Assembly: GCF_009296185.1 (NCBI RefSeq)
Contig: NZ_WBJR01000004.1
Location: 124,001 to 188,000 of the forward strand
DNA length: 64,000 bases
Reading direction: 5' to 3'
From: Hydrogenovibrio sp. JE_KL2
Lineage (GTDB): Bacteria; Pseudomonadota; Gammaproteobacteria; Thiomicrospirales; Thiomicrospiraceae
Of the stretch, positions 39,011 through 47,935 are shown piece after piece (within the stretch, counting starts at the first letter, position 1; each line of letters starts with the position of its first letter). A program made the translations under genes and the position numbers. The notes below the pieces were generated by a model. That model did not search any database. It saw nothing but the letters and a program-made list of their open reading frames with translations, and was not told where the DNA came from.

Positions 39011-40380
39011 TCTTTATCCAACTCTGGCAAACCACTATCGGCTTCATCCACAAGGTGTTTAGGAAGGTCCTTCTTGGTTTTACCTGCCAAATCCTTAAGC
39101 ATTTGCGCTTGGTTAATTAAATTCCCCTTCCCGCTCATCATGCGTTTTTTAGCTTGATCGTAACTGGAAAGCGCATTCTCTAATTGGCTACCCACCTTCT
39201 CAAAACTCTCAACGAAACCAACAAACTTGTCATAAACATCTGCAGCTTTCTTAATCAGGCTTGAAGTATTTTCCGAGCGTCTTTCATAACGCCAAAGCTG
39301 TTCAATGGTCTTTAGAGTGGTAAACAAGGTAGTCGGTGTCACCACCGCGATATTCTTCTCAAATGCCGATTCAAACAACGCGGGGTTCTGTTCAATCGCC
39401 ATTAAATACGCCCCCTCGATGGGAATGAACATCAAGACAAAGTCCGGGGCATTTAAAGACTCAATATGGTCGTAACGTTTGGTGCTAAGCGCTTCGATAT
39501 GCTTTTGCAAACTCACCAAGTGGGCTTTAACCTGCTCGGCTCTCGTCTTATCATCCTCTGCATTTAGCGCCGATTCATAGGCATTTAATGACACCTTTGA
39601 GTCGATAATAATGTGTTTATCATCCGGCAAATTCACAATTACATCCGGACGAAGGCGCTTGTTATCATCAGAGTACAACGACTTCTCTCTTTCGTACTCA
39701 ATGCCAAGTCTCAAACCTGAGCTTTCCAGCATTTTTTCCAAAATCATCTCACCCCAGTTTCCTTGGAGCTTGTTATCGCCTTTTAAAGCTTGCGTTAAAC
39801 TTTTTGCCTCATTCGACATGGTTTGATTGAGTTCTTTCAACTGCTTGAGCTGCTCAACTAAGGTCGCTCGCCCTTCAATATCCGCCTTATGCGTTTGGTC
39901 AATCTTGTTCTTAAACTCCGTCAAACTTTGTTGCAGAGGGTTCAACACTGCGCCCAAAGCCTCTTTGTTCTGAGTATTTATTTGCGCTTGCTTCTCTTCA
40001 AATATCTGCGTTGATAGCAACTTAAACTCTTGCGTCAGGGCTTGCTTTGCATTCTCAAGCAATGCCAACTTTTCCTCAAAACTCGCTCTGTCTGACTTCT
40101 GCTGCGTTTCCAACCGTGTAATCTGAGAAACATAGTCCTTTTCATCTTCTGTCATTTTTTCGAGCTTCGCCTGCAAAGCACTTAGGCTATTCTCTGCCGT
40201 CATTGCTACTTGCTCAATCTGAGCATAGCGACTACTCAGGGTTTGATAGTCTTGCTGAAGCTGTTCTACCTTGTCTTTTTCCTGTTTTAAAGCACGTGTC
40301 GCGGTATAGCCGATAAACAACCCACCTGCCGCAATCATCGCCAATACGGGTAAAAGATATGCACTCTCAATGCCAAACAT
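39007..40380 (-). CDS. rmuC: DNA recombination protein RmuC
   Basis: RmuC proteins limit DNA inversions between repeats and contain a PD-(D/E)xK-type nuclease fold. It has 457 residues: an N-terminal membrane helix (about 5-25), a long coiled coil (about 30-190), then the RmuC domain with NKLQGNWGEMILEKML, RPDVIVNLPDDKHIIIDSKVSLNAY and FVLMFIPIEGAYLMAI. It begins 2 nt after the last gene of the pilus-type operon and is thus probably cotranscribed with it, an unusual partnership. Confidence 0.92.
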   Translation of the reverse strand: MFGIESAYLLPVLAMIAAGGLFIGYTATRALKQEKDKVEQLQQDYQTLSSRYAQIEQVAMTAENSLSALQAKLEKMTEDEKDYVSQITRLETQQKSDRASFEEKLALLENAKQALTQEFKLLSTQIFEEKQAQINTQNKEALGAVLNPLQQSLTEFKNKIDQTHKADIEGRATLVEQLKQLKELNQTMSNEAKSLTQALKGDNKLQGNWGEMILEKMLESSGLRLGIEYEREKSLYSDDNKRLRPDVIVNLPDDKHIIIDSKVSLNAYESALNAEDDKTRAEQVKAHLVSLQKHIEALSTKRYDHIESLNAPDFVLMFIPIEGAYLMAIEQNPALFESAFEKNIAVVTPTTLFTTLKTIEQLWRYERRSENTSSLIKKAADVYDKFVGFVESFEKVGSQLENALSSYDQAKKRMMSGKGNLINQAQMLKDLAGKTKKDLPKHLVDEADSGLPELDKD

Positions 40381-40382
40381 AT

Positions 40383-40967
40383 TTATTTCACTAACTCCGT
40401 TAAACGCTGCAAATTTTCAATTTGCGAACTCAAGTCCATTTGTTGTTCCTCAGATGAAGCTGGTGAAGCTCCCTTGACCGAACTCAACTTAATCTTTTCT
40501 TGTTTCGGTTTCGGTGCCATCAAGTAGCTTTTAATCTTTTTACCCTTCCCCGGGACGTAAGTTTCGCCGACCTTAAGGTTAATTTCTTTGCCTTTGAGAA
40601 TCACTTGCGCCGAATGAAGCTCTTGCGGATTTTGCTGCACCCGATAACCTGACTTATCGTGCTTAACATACTTGCCGTTCAAACGAAACAACTGACCATC
40701 GGGCGTTGTAATGATAGACGACAGCGTTAATGGTGGAGACCCCAACCTGGTAGATTTTGATGATTTTACGGCAACTTTTTGCTGCGATGCGTCGGGCTTA
40801 ATTCCCTGCTCCTTATGCAAAAAAGCTTGGCGCTGCTGATTAATCTGTTCGCGTTGTTGCGGGGTCAGAAACAGCTTTCCATAGGTTTCGCCTGCATACA
40901 CCGGTATTCTCACCAAAACCAGTGCAGTGAAACAAACAACAGACAGCAAACTCATTTTCAATGGCAT
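40383..40967 (-). CDS. Exported protein of the MSHA-type operon (MshK position)
   Basis: A 194-residue protein with a signal peptide (about 1-25, IPVYAGETYG), a polar stretch, and a middle beta-rich part (ITTPDGQLFRLNGKYVKHDKSGYRV, KGKEINLKVGETYVPG). The tail is charged. By position it corresponds to MshK or a PilP/GspC-like pilotin, but similarity by eye is weak. Residues 70-77 (SKSTRLGS) come from a copy of the dispersed repeat within the low-complexity linker. The first ATG overlaps its own AGGAA, and the next ATG at 40955 is an alternative start. Confidence 0.6.
   Translation of the reverse strand: MPLKMSLLSVVCFTALVLVRIPVYAGETYGKLFLTPQQREQINQQRQAFLHKEQGIKPDASQQKVAVKSSKSTRLGSPPLTLSSIITTPDGQLFRLNGKYVKHDKSGYRVQQNPQELHSAQVILKGKEINLKVGETYVPGKGKKIKSYLMAPKPKQEKIKLSSVKGASPASSEEQQMDLSSQIENLQRLTELVK
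40739..40758 (+). repeat. Dispersed repeat copy 7, inside the MshK-position gene
   Basis: ACCCCAACCTGGTAGATTTT, same T variant as copy 5, antisense to the gene. It is read as SKSTRLGS, a different frame from the antisense copy in xerD. Confidence 0.85.
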
Positions 40968-41000
40968 TTCCTGCGAAGGTATTCAAACGTATAAATCAGC

Positions 41001-41639
41001 TCAGTCCAACTTAAAAGGCGTGGGTTTGGCTTGGAACAAAATCAAAGTACATTTTGCATCAAACAACGAATGATTTGGGGTAAATTTCGGTTTTTGGATG
41101 GCCTCACTATGTGCGGACATTTCACAACCCTTCACCAAAAACAGTGGCGTGATGTTCTCTCTAATCTTATCCAAGACCGTCAATAAGTCCAAATCCGACA
41201 TCAGTCCCATATCAAGATGTAACTGTGTGTAATAAAAAATGTTCTTATCTAACTGAAGATGGGCAACACTCTTTCTGGTCAACTGCTGTTCGGCATCAAA
41301 CTGGAAATTGAATGGTACAAGGTTGAGTTGCGCCTTTATCTTTAGTAATTCGTCAGTCCACTTCACTCGATCTTGTTGGTAAACCAAACCTTCATTCAAA
41401 TATGCCTGATATTTTTCACCATACACCTGAAACAATTGTTCCTGCGTTCTTAAAAAACGAACTTGCTTGAGCAGGTTTCTCAGTTGATGTTCTGTCACTT
41501 GGTTGTCTTGTTCTAGGCTTTCCTGGTAATTCAACAAACCAAAAGCCAAACCACCAAACGCCAATAAAAGCACCAACAGGATTAATGCAGGCTTTTGTAC
41601 ATATTGTCTGATAAAACTGTCCGCCCAGTTGAGTTTCAC
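41001..41639 (-). CDS. mshJ: PilO/GspM-like assembly protein (MshJ position)
   Basis: A 212-residue protein with a short cytoplasmic N-terminus, one membrane helix at about 17-37 (PALILLVLLLAFGGLAFG), a coiled coil (about 45-90) and a small periplasmic domain. This is the layout of PilO/GspM/MshJ proteins, which link the inner-membrane platform to the secretin. It overlaps the preceding gene by 4 nt. The name rests on order and architecture rather than on strong motifs. Confidence 0.65.
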   Translation of the reverse strand: MKLNWADSFIRQYVQKPALILLVLLLAFGGLAFGLLNYQESLEQDNQVTEHQLRNLLKQVRFLRTQEQLFQVYGEKYQAYLNEGLVYQQDRVKWTDELLKIKAQLNLVPFNFQFDAEQQLTRKSVAHLQLDKNIFYYTQLHLDMGLMSDLDLLTVLDKIRENITPLFLVKGCEMSAHSEAIQKPKFTPNHSLFDAKCTLILFQAKPTPFKLD

Positions 41640-43201
41640 TTGCCGCCTCCAATAACCAACTTCACCTCAAAAGGCAGTGCGTTAATGGCTTCATCAGATG
41701 CGCTGGAAATGACCAAAGATTTTTTCAGACTACGGTCCAAGGGCTCCTTGGTTAAAGTGACGCTTTCAACGTTTGGCTGAGATCGAAAATCTTGTACTAA
41801 GTCATCGACCCATTTCACAGGCATTTCATAGGCATCGTGAAATGGATAAACCCACCCTTTAAGCGTCACCGAAATAGAGGACGAATCAAATGTATCCAGT
41901 TTTTGCCACGCGACCGACGACAGCGCAATATGATTGTGGCGGCTCAAAACTTGAGATAACGCCGCCATGTCAAAACCGGCAATGCCTCTCAACTTAAGTT
42001 TCAACAGCGACTCTGAGAAATTTACCGATGCCTTGATGTCTTCTGCGTCGTATTGCAAATCAACCGACCGTTGCAATCTGCTCTTTTCCTCATTCAACTG
42101 CTGGATTTTTACCTCCATCAGCTGTCTTTTATGACTCAACATGTAATCATCAACACCCAAGGTCAAAAGATAATAACTTGCCGACAGGAAAAACAAAACT
42201 GACAAACCCAACAACCATTTTTGCAATCTGGAGAACAGTAAAATCTTGTCAACGAAGTGGTTTTTATAAAAGGTCTGTAAATTTGATTTATGCAAAAAGG
42301 CTGTAAGGAAATCCAGCGTGTTATACAAAGAGTCGTCCCAGCGACGTGTATTGGTGATAGTGTAAAGATCAGAAGCCACTACAAAAAATGCTTCCGGCTT
42401 CCAGTTAGTTAAGGCAACCTTTTCCAGATACTCTGTCGCAACTTCGCTTTCATCATGCCCATGGGAGTTGATATAGATAAAGCTCACTTCGGAATTTAGC
42501 GGGATGAGCTTTTGGTTGTAAAGATATTTAACAGCAATCTGCGTCTCGTGGATTAACGCTGAGTTGATTGCATGATCACTTTCCAGCTCGTCATCCAACT
42601 CAATATGACGGCTGATATTTAAGCGCCCGAAGTTAAAAAATATCTGACGAAAATGTACTCTGGACTCTCTAAAAACAAGCATCAAGGGTCGAGACAAATC
42701 TTTTTTCGTCAAGCTCAATGCCGGCGCAAGTTTGGTGAGGAAGTAGCTTTCAAGAAGAAATGAATAGGAGTAAATTGCCTTAACAGAAATCTGCGCCTCT
42801 TCAAACAAGTTGAACAAAGCTTCAAGCTGAGTATTGCTGAACACACTGGAAATCATCAATGCCTGTTCATTACGCCCTTCATCGGTTTGGCGATAGTGAG
42901 CGAACCAACTTAGACGAACCAACATGGCGCCCTCGGAACGTGTTTTCTCTTCCAAGCGTTTTTCGTAAGCTTGTTTTTCCCAAGGAAACAACCTTGCAAC
43001 CCAGTGCATCTGGTGGGAGTCATCTACGAAGTCTAATATGACCGCAACACTTTTATCGGAAGGTAGCCCACCGACAACCGTTTCGATCCGCTCCCAATCT
43101 CTCCAAGAAAACCTGGTTTCAGACAATTTATGCTGCATTGCGCTATTCACATCAATTAACGTCAGACCCGATTCATTGAGATATAACAGCTTATCCATCA
43201 T
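41636..43201 (-). CDS. mshI: PilM/PilN-like or GspL-like platform protein (MshI position)
   Basis: A 521-residue protein whose first 320 residues are soluble and suggest the actin-like PilM/GspL cytoplasmic domain. They are followed by a membrane helix at about 335-357 (WLLGLSVLFFLSASYYLL), a coiled coil and a periplasmic alpha/beta part ending LPFEVKLVIGG, as in PilN. It is thus a one-chain PilM-PilN equivalent. It overlaps mshG and the next gene by 4 nt each, so all three are translated together. Function is inferred from architecture and context. Confidence 0.65.
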   Translation of the reverse strand: MMDKLLYLNESGLTLIDVNSAMQHKLSETRFSWRDWERIETVVGGLPSDKSVAVILDFVDDSHQMHWVARLFPWEKQAYEKRLEEKTRSEGAMLVRLSWFAHYRQTDEGRNEQALMISSVFSNTQLEALFNLFEEAQISVKAIYSYSFLLESYFLTKLAPALSLTKKDLSRPLMLVFRESRVHFRQIFFNFGRLNISRHIELDDELESDHAINSALIHETQIAVKYLYNQKLIPLNSEVSFIYINSHGHDESEVATEYLEKVALTNWKPEAFFVVASDLYTITNTRRWDDSLYNTLDFLTAFLHKSNLQTFYKNHFVDKILLFSRLQKWLLGLSVLFFLSASYYLLTLGVDDYMLSHKRQLMEVKIQQLNEEKSRLQRSVDLQYDAEDIKASVNFSESLLKLKLRGIAGFDMAALSQVLSRHNHIALSSVAWQKLDTFDSSSISVTLKGWVYPFHDAYEMPVKWVDDLVQDFRSQPNVESVTLTKEPLDRSLKKSLVISSASDEAINALPFEVKLVIGGGK

Positions 43202-44403
43202 TGCACCTTGGAAATGGTGTCATAAATTGGCCCCAACACCGCCATCATTACCCAACCGACGATAAATGCCATGACAACTGTCAAAGCAGGCTCTACCGCT
43301 GGTTCAATCTTTTCAATAGTTTCTTTCGCTTCATTGTCGTAAAACTCACTGACATTTCTGAGTGCCTGATCCATATTACCGCTAAGCTCTCCCACCTTTA
43401 CCATACGAATCGCCATTGATGGGAAAACTTCTGCTTCAGTAAAAGCTTCATTGATGGGTAAACCCTCTTCAATCAAACGGATGGCTCTCTCTACTTTTTG
43501 TTCAAGATAGGCATTGTTGGCAACATTCACCGACATACGCAAAGCATTGGTAAAACTCATGCCTGCGGCATACATAATGGCAAGTGAATTGGCGATTCTG
43601 GCAATCTTTAGCTTATAAAGCACAGGGCCAATCACTTTGATTTTAAAGATAGAGGCATCGAATTTAACCTTGAAGCGTGTTGATTTTTTCAGAAAATACT
43701 TGATTCCGAACCACGCCGCAAAAGGAAACAGCAAGATCAAAATAATATTCTCGCGAACAAAATCCGAGGTGACAACGAGTGCTTGCGTTGCAAACCCCAA
43801 TTCTCCCCCCATCTCTTTAACGAACTTCATCACTTCCGGCACCACAAAAATCATCATCAGTAACACGACGGCTATAACAACGGTTCCGACAATGGAGGGG
43901 TAAATCATCACTTTCTTGGCTTTCGAAGCTAAGCTTTCTTCCCATTTCAGCATCTGTTCCAGGTTCTCCAAAATGGTTTCCAGTTGCCCCGTCTGCTCAC
44001 CAATAGCGACCAGCGGAATATACACCTTGCCGAATTCTTTTTCATATCCCGACAAGGCACCAGAAAAGCTCTCTCCCCCTTCCATTGCCTCATAGATAGA
44101 AGACAACATTTCTTTTACCGCGTCGTTTTCATAAGACTGTCTCAGGTCATCAATAATATCCATTAAAGAGACGCCAGCCTTGAGCAGTTGCCGAAACTGC
44201 ATGGTGATAGTGATAACATCCCTACGCAATATGCGTTTTTTACCAACTTTTGAAAAAAGCCCGGGAGAACGCGTTTTATAAGAAATTAACTCCACTTTCG
44301 CGAGTTTTAAACGTTGCTCCAAATCCTGAGCATTTGCTGCCTGCATTTCACCGTTGACGCGCTTGCCAAAGCGATTGACACCGTTATAACGATAATCGTG
44401 CAT
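43198..44403 (-). CDS. mshG: Type IV pilus/T2SS inner-membrane platform protein MshG (PilC/GspF family)
   Basis: The polytopic core of the pilus assembly platform. It has 401 residues. The duplicated GspF domain is clear: QFRQLLKAGVSLMDIIDDL in the first half and SLAIMYAAGMSFTNALRMS in the second, with three membrane helices (about 170-190, 210-235, 370-390). GEQTGQLETIL and VGELSGNMDQAL are the paired family signatures. It starts 2 nt after mshE. Confidence 0.9.
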   Translation of the reverse strand: MHDYRYNGVNRFGKRVNGEMQAANAQDLEQRLKLAKVELISYKTRSPGLFSKVGKKRILRRDVITITMQFRQLLKAGVSLMDIIDDLRQSYENDAVKEMLSSIYEAMEGGESFSGALSGYEKEFGKVYIPLVAIGEQTGQLETILENLEQMLKWEESLASKAKKVMIYPSIVGTVVIAVVLLMMIFVVPEVMKFVKEMGGELGFATQALVVTSDFVRENIILILLFPFAAWFGIKYFLKKSTRFKVKFDASIFKIKVIGPVLYKLKIARIANSLAIMYAAGMSFTNALRMSVNVANNAYLEQKVERAIRLIEEGLPINEAFTEAEVFPSMAIRMVKVGELSGNMDQALRNVSEFYDNEAKETIEKIEPAVEPALTVVMAFIVGWVMMAVLGPIYDTISKVQ

Positions 44404-44405
44404 GG

Positions 44406-46088
44406 CTAAATCAACTCCGTCAGATCAACCACGCGGCTAATTTCTTCTAAGGTTGTATCACCTGAACGAACCCATTTCAAAGCATTTTGCAATATAGGAC
44501 GAAACCCTTGCGAAACAGCCATTTCTAAAATCTGATGCTGTGAAGCACGTTGCAAAATCAATTCATCCAGCTCATCGGTAAACCTCAAGGTTTCGGTAAT
44601 GGCAATCCTCCCTTTGTAGCCGATGTCATTACAATGCTTACAGCCCTGCGCGTGATAAAGGGTAATGTCCTCTTCCGGCTTAATCCCCAAGATTTCTTTT
44701 TCAAAAGGCTCGGGTTGATAAGGCACCTTACAATTCGGACAAAGCCTACGTACCAAGCGCTGTGCGAGAATACCAATGATATTACCGGAAAGTATTGAAG
44801 GCTGAACGCCAATATCAAATAACCTTGGAATAGAGCCAATGGCAGAGTTGGTATGCAAAGTCGCAAAAACTTGATGCCCTGTCATGGCTGCTCTTAAGGC
44901 CATTTCTGCCGTTTCACCATCTCGGATCTCACCAATCAAAATAATATCCGGATCTTGTCTCAACAAGGCTCTTACACCCGCTGCAAATGTCATCCCGATA
45001 TCTTCATTGATAGATGTCTGGCGAATCATCGACATGGGGTATTCAACAGGATCTTCCAACGTCATGATGTTTACGCCTTCATGGTTGAGTTCATTCAACA
45101 TTGAATAAAGCGTAGTGGTTTTCCCTGAGCCAGTCGGCCCCGTCACCAAAAGGATACCTGTAGGACGAGACATCATCAGTTTCAGGTCTTGGTAACTGCC
45201 AGCATCTAAGCCTAATTGTTCTAAAGGAACAATGCCTTTCTCCCGATCTAAAATTCTCAATACAAAGTTTTCGCCATCGGTTCCTGGCAAAGACGAAACC
45301 CTAAAATCAATTTTGCGTCCGTGGACAATCAAATCCATATGGCCGTCCTGTGGCATTCTTTGATCGGTCAAATCCAATTTGGCCATGACTTTCAAACGCA
45401 CCACTAAGCTTGACCAAATAGACTTATGGAACAACCGTATCGTGACCAACACTCCATCTATACGATATCGAACACGAATGTAATGCTGTTCTGGTTCAAA
45501 GTGAATGTCCGAAGCGCCATTCTTGACCGCATCGGTCAAAATAGCATCAACCAACCGCACCATGGGCTGAGAATATTCGTCTTTCTCTGCGACGGAATAA
45601 AGATCCACTTGTCCCGTTTCCAGTTCCCTGAGTATGCCGTCGATTGACAACTCATAACCGTAGTAATGATCTATGGCATGCTGAATATCCGTTTCCGAAA
45701 CCAGTACTGGCTCAATGCGAATGTCTTTTTTTATGTGGCGCTTTAGTTTGTCCAGCAACAAAATATCATCCGGACTCGCCATTGCAATTTTTAAGCGGTC
45801 GTCCGTCACGCTAATCGGCATCACTAAATGACTTCTAGCAAAAGACTCTGAAACCAATGTTAGTGCATTGGAGTCTGGCACCACTCCTTTTAAGGTCATC
45901 GAACGATACCCAACGACCTCACCTAAGATTTCTCGTGAATCTTCTTCCGAAAGGAACCCAAGTGATACCAGAATTTCACCCAGCTTCTTTCCTGTCAACT
46001 TTTGTTCGGTCAAAGCAATACGGAGCTGATCGGCGGTAATCACCCCTTCTAAAACAAGCTTGTCACCTAAACGTATCACCTGAGCCAA
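44406..46088 (-). CDS. mshE: Assembly ATPase MshE (PilB/GspE family)
   Basis: The hexameric ATPase that powers pilus extension or secretion. It has 560 residues. An N-terminal MshEN domain (about 1-140; MshEN domains in this family can bind cyclic di-GMP) is followed by the ATPase with Walker A GPTGSGKTT near 319, the Asp box EDPVEYP, Walker B ILIGEIRDGETAE and the His box TGHQVFATLHTN. A zinc-type tetracysteine region (CPNCKVPY and GCKHCNDIGYKGR) marks it as an extension rather than retraction ATPase. It starts 2 nt after mshN. Confidence 0.92.
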   Translation of the reverse strand: MAQVIRLGDKLVLEGVITADQLRIALTEQKLTGKKLGEILVSLGFLSEEDSREILGEVVGYRSMTLKGVVPDSNALTLVSESFARSHLVMPISVTDDRLKIAMASPDDILLLDKLKRHIKKDIRIEPVLVSETDIQHAIDHYYGYELSIDGILRELETGQVDLYSVAEKDEYSQPMVRLVDAILTDAVKNGASDIHFEPEQHYIRVRYRIDGVLVTIRLFHKSIWSSLVVRLKVMAKLDLTDQRMPQDGHMDLIVHGRKIDFRVSSLPGTDGENFVLRILDREKGIVPLEQLGLDAGSYQDLKLMMSRPTGILLVTGPTGSGKTTTLYSMLNELNHEGVNIMTLEDPVEYPMSMIRQTSINEDIGMTFAAGVRALLRQDPDIILIGEIRDGETAEMALRAAMTGHQVFATLHTNSAIGSIPRLFDIGVQPSILSGNIIGILAQRLVRRLCPNCKVPYQPEPFEKEILGIKPEEDITLYHAQGCKHCNDIGYKGRIAITETLRFTDELDELILQRASQHQILEMAVSQGFRPILQNALKWVRSGDTTLEEISRVVDLTELI

Positions 46089-46090
46089 CG

Positions 46091-47935
46091 TTAGTGCTCC
46101 CCACTGAGAAATTGATTTAGCACCACCAGCCGCTTTTTAATACTATCGGTATTAAACGCAAGTGAGCTTTCTGATGCCTTTGACAGTGCTTCGTCATAAT
46201 ATTGTTTTGCAAGTCGATATTCGCCAAGTTGATCCAAGCTAACCGCTAAATTTAATACATAAATCGGTTGACTTGAATTGTGTTGATAAGCTTTAAAGTA
46301 GTAAGACTGTGCAGTGACCCAATCCTTTCTCTTGGCATAGGCATTCCCCAGCGCAAACGTGATTTCAGGATCATTTGGACTCGCTTCTTCCATACTTTTC
46401 AGTTCATCAATTGTTTGCTGATTGCTGTTCTCCAACGATTGGATACTCAAAATCGCCTTTTGAGCGAGTTGATTGCCCGGCTCCAATACCAAAACTTTTT
46501 GGTAATAGCCTACAGCCTTATTTTGTTCTCCCAATTGCACAGCAACTGCACCCAACCCAAAAAGAGCAGGCAGGCTGTTTGGTTCTTCTTCATAAGCCTG
46601 CTGGTAATAACGCCTTGCCGTCTGCCAGTCAGAACGTTGATATGCCTTGAATGCCATGGAAACCGTACTCTCTTGCTCACGGCTAACGATGGTCATTTTG
46701 GGCGCCACCTGTTTAGTTAACTTTTGGTCAACCAATTCCGTTTTCTTATGACCAACTTGCTTTTGAGTGTTTAAAGGCGCTTTATCAGCTTTAGGTTCAA
46801 CACCTTCTTTCAAAACGCTACTTTCAATGGCTTTGTTTGGAGCCGTCTCCGTTAGGGCAGAATCCCTTTGTTTTAGTTCCTGCGGCGATGATGACAACGT
46901 GGTTTTTGCCTGTAACTCAGTATGTGAAGGCACTTTCTGTTCAGCAATTCTTGGTTTACTCAAAACTTGATAGCGTTGCAAATCTGAATCTACCTCCAAG
47001 GACTGCTGATCGAAGTAAAACATTGCATAATAAGCCAGCCCCAACAGCACCAAAATACCGCTGAAAAAGTAGAGTCGCCATTTGCTTGGAAGGTGAGATT
47101 TCTTGTTGATTAAGTGTGGCAAAATCAGTCTGGTTTTCTTTTGCTGACTTTCAGTGGAGCCGTAACGTTGGTAACCGGGAATCTGTTCAAGACTCCAATC
47201 ATGCTCTTGACTCTCATTTGTTGATACCGGCTTCTCTTGTGAACCAATAACCTTAACTGAAGCCTCGGGCTCGCTATCTTTATCTACTTTATCTCCAGGC
47301 AAACTTTGGGAACGTAGCGCTTCCCATGAATCGGGGATGGCGTCCTCATACTCGTCTTTAAGTGAAGATTCTGTGGTGTTGCTGACATCGGTCTCATCAT
47401 AACTTATGTCAATAGCACTTGAGGGGGTATTGGAATCAAATTCAGATACTGCCAAACGCGTTTCCAAATCATCTGAAACTGCCGGCTTAGTTTGAGTAGC
47501 ACCCTGTAATCGAAATGCTTCCCATTCGTTTGCTGTTGCCTGATTATGAGTTTCTTGCTGAACCGTATCTTCAATTTCGTCTGAATCGGTAGAAATGGGA
47601 TTCTCAGCAATTTCAGTTGATGCTACAAAATCAGCATCATCAACATTTATCGCTTCCTGCGAAACTATTGCGTCTTGCGTAGCATGGATACTATCTAGCT
47701 GCTTCGGCTGGTCCACTTCAAAATTGAATTTTAAAGACAGAGGTTCTTCAAAACCGCCATCGTTATCCTTGTTATCAGTCATTTCAGACAAAGAACCCGA
47801 AACATTGGCATCAACATTTTCTGTGCTTGAAGACATCAAAACTATCGGTTCGACAACTTCATTATGTGCCGATTGGCTAGCCTGCTTCTTTTTCTCTTCA
47901 GCGGCTTTCTTTAATGCTTCAAGCAGGACACTCAT
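46091..47935 (-). CDS. mshN: TPR-repeat membrane protein MshN
   Basis: A 614-residue protein with three parts: an acidic, low-complexity cytoplasmic region of about 285 residues, one membrane helix (about 288-306), and a periplasmic part with a charged linker and several tetratricopeptide repeats (about 430-600; for example NSLPALFGLGAVAVQLGEQNKAVGYYQK). This is the layout of MshN. The cytoplasmic part is much longer than in the Vibrio protein as I know it. It starts the base after the mshL stop. Confidence 0.75.
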   Translation of the reverse strand: MSVLLEALKKAAEEKKKQASQSAHNEVVEPIVLMSSSTENVDANVSGSLSEMTDNKDNDGGFEEPLSLKFNFEVDQPKQLDSIHATQDAIVSQEAINVDDADFVASTEIAENPISTDSDEIEDTVQQETHNQATANEWEAFRLQGATQTKPAVSDDLETRLAVSEFDSNTPSSAIDISYDETDVSNTTESSLKDEYEDAIPDSWEALRSQSLPGDKVDKDSEPEASVKVIGSQEKPVSTNESQEHDWSLEQIPGYQRYGSTESQQKKTRLILPHLINKKSHLPSKWRLYFFSGILVLLGLAYYAMFYFDQQSLEVDSDLQRYQVLSKPRIAEQKVPSHTELQAKTTLSSSPQELKQRDSALTETAPNKAIESSVLKEGVEPKADKAPLNTQKQVGHKKTELVDQKLTKQVAPKMTIVSREQESTVSMAFKAYQRSDWQTARRYYQQAYEEEPNSLPALFGLGAVAVQLGEQNKAVGYYQKVLVLEPGNQLAQKAILSIQSLENSNQQTIDELKSMEEASPNDPEITFALGNAYAKRKDWVTAQSYYFKAYQHNSSQPIYVLNLAVSLDQLGEYRLAKQYYDEALSKASESSLAFNTDSIKKRLVVLNQFLSGEH

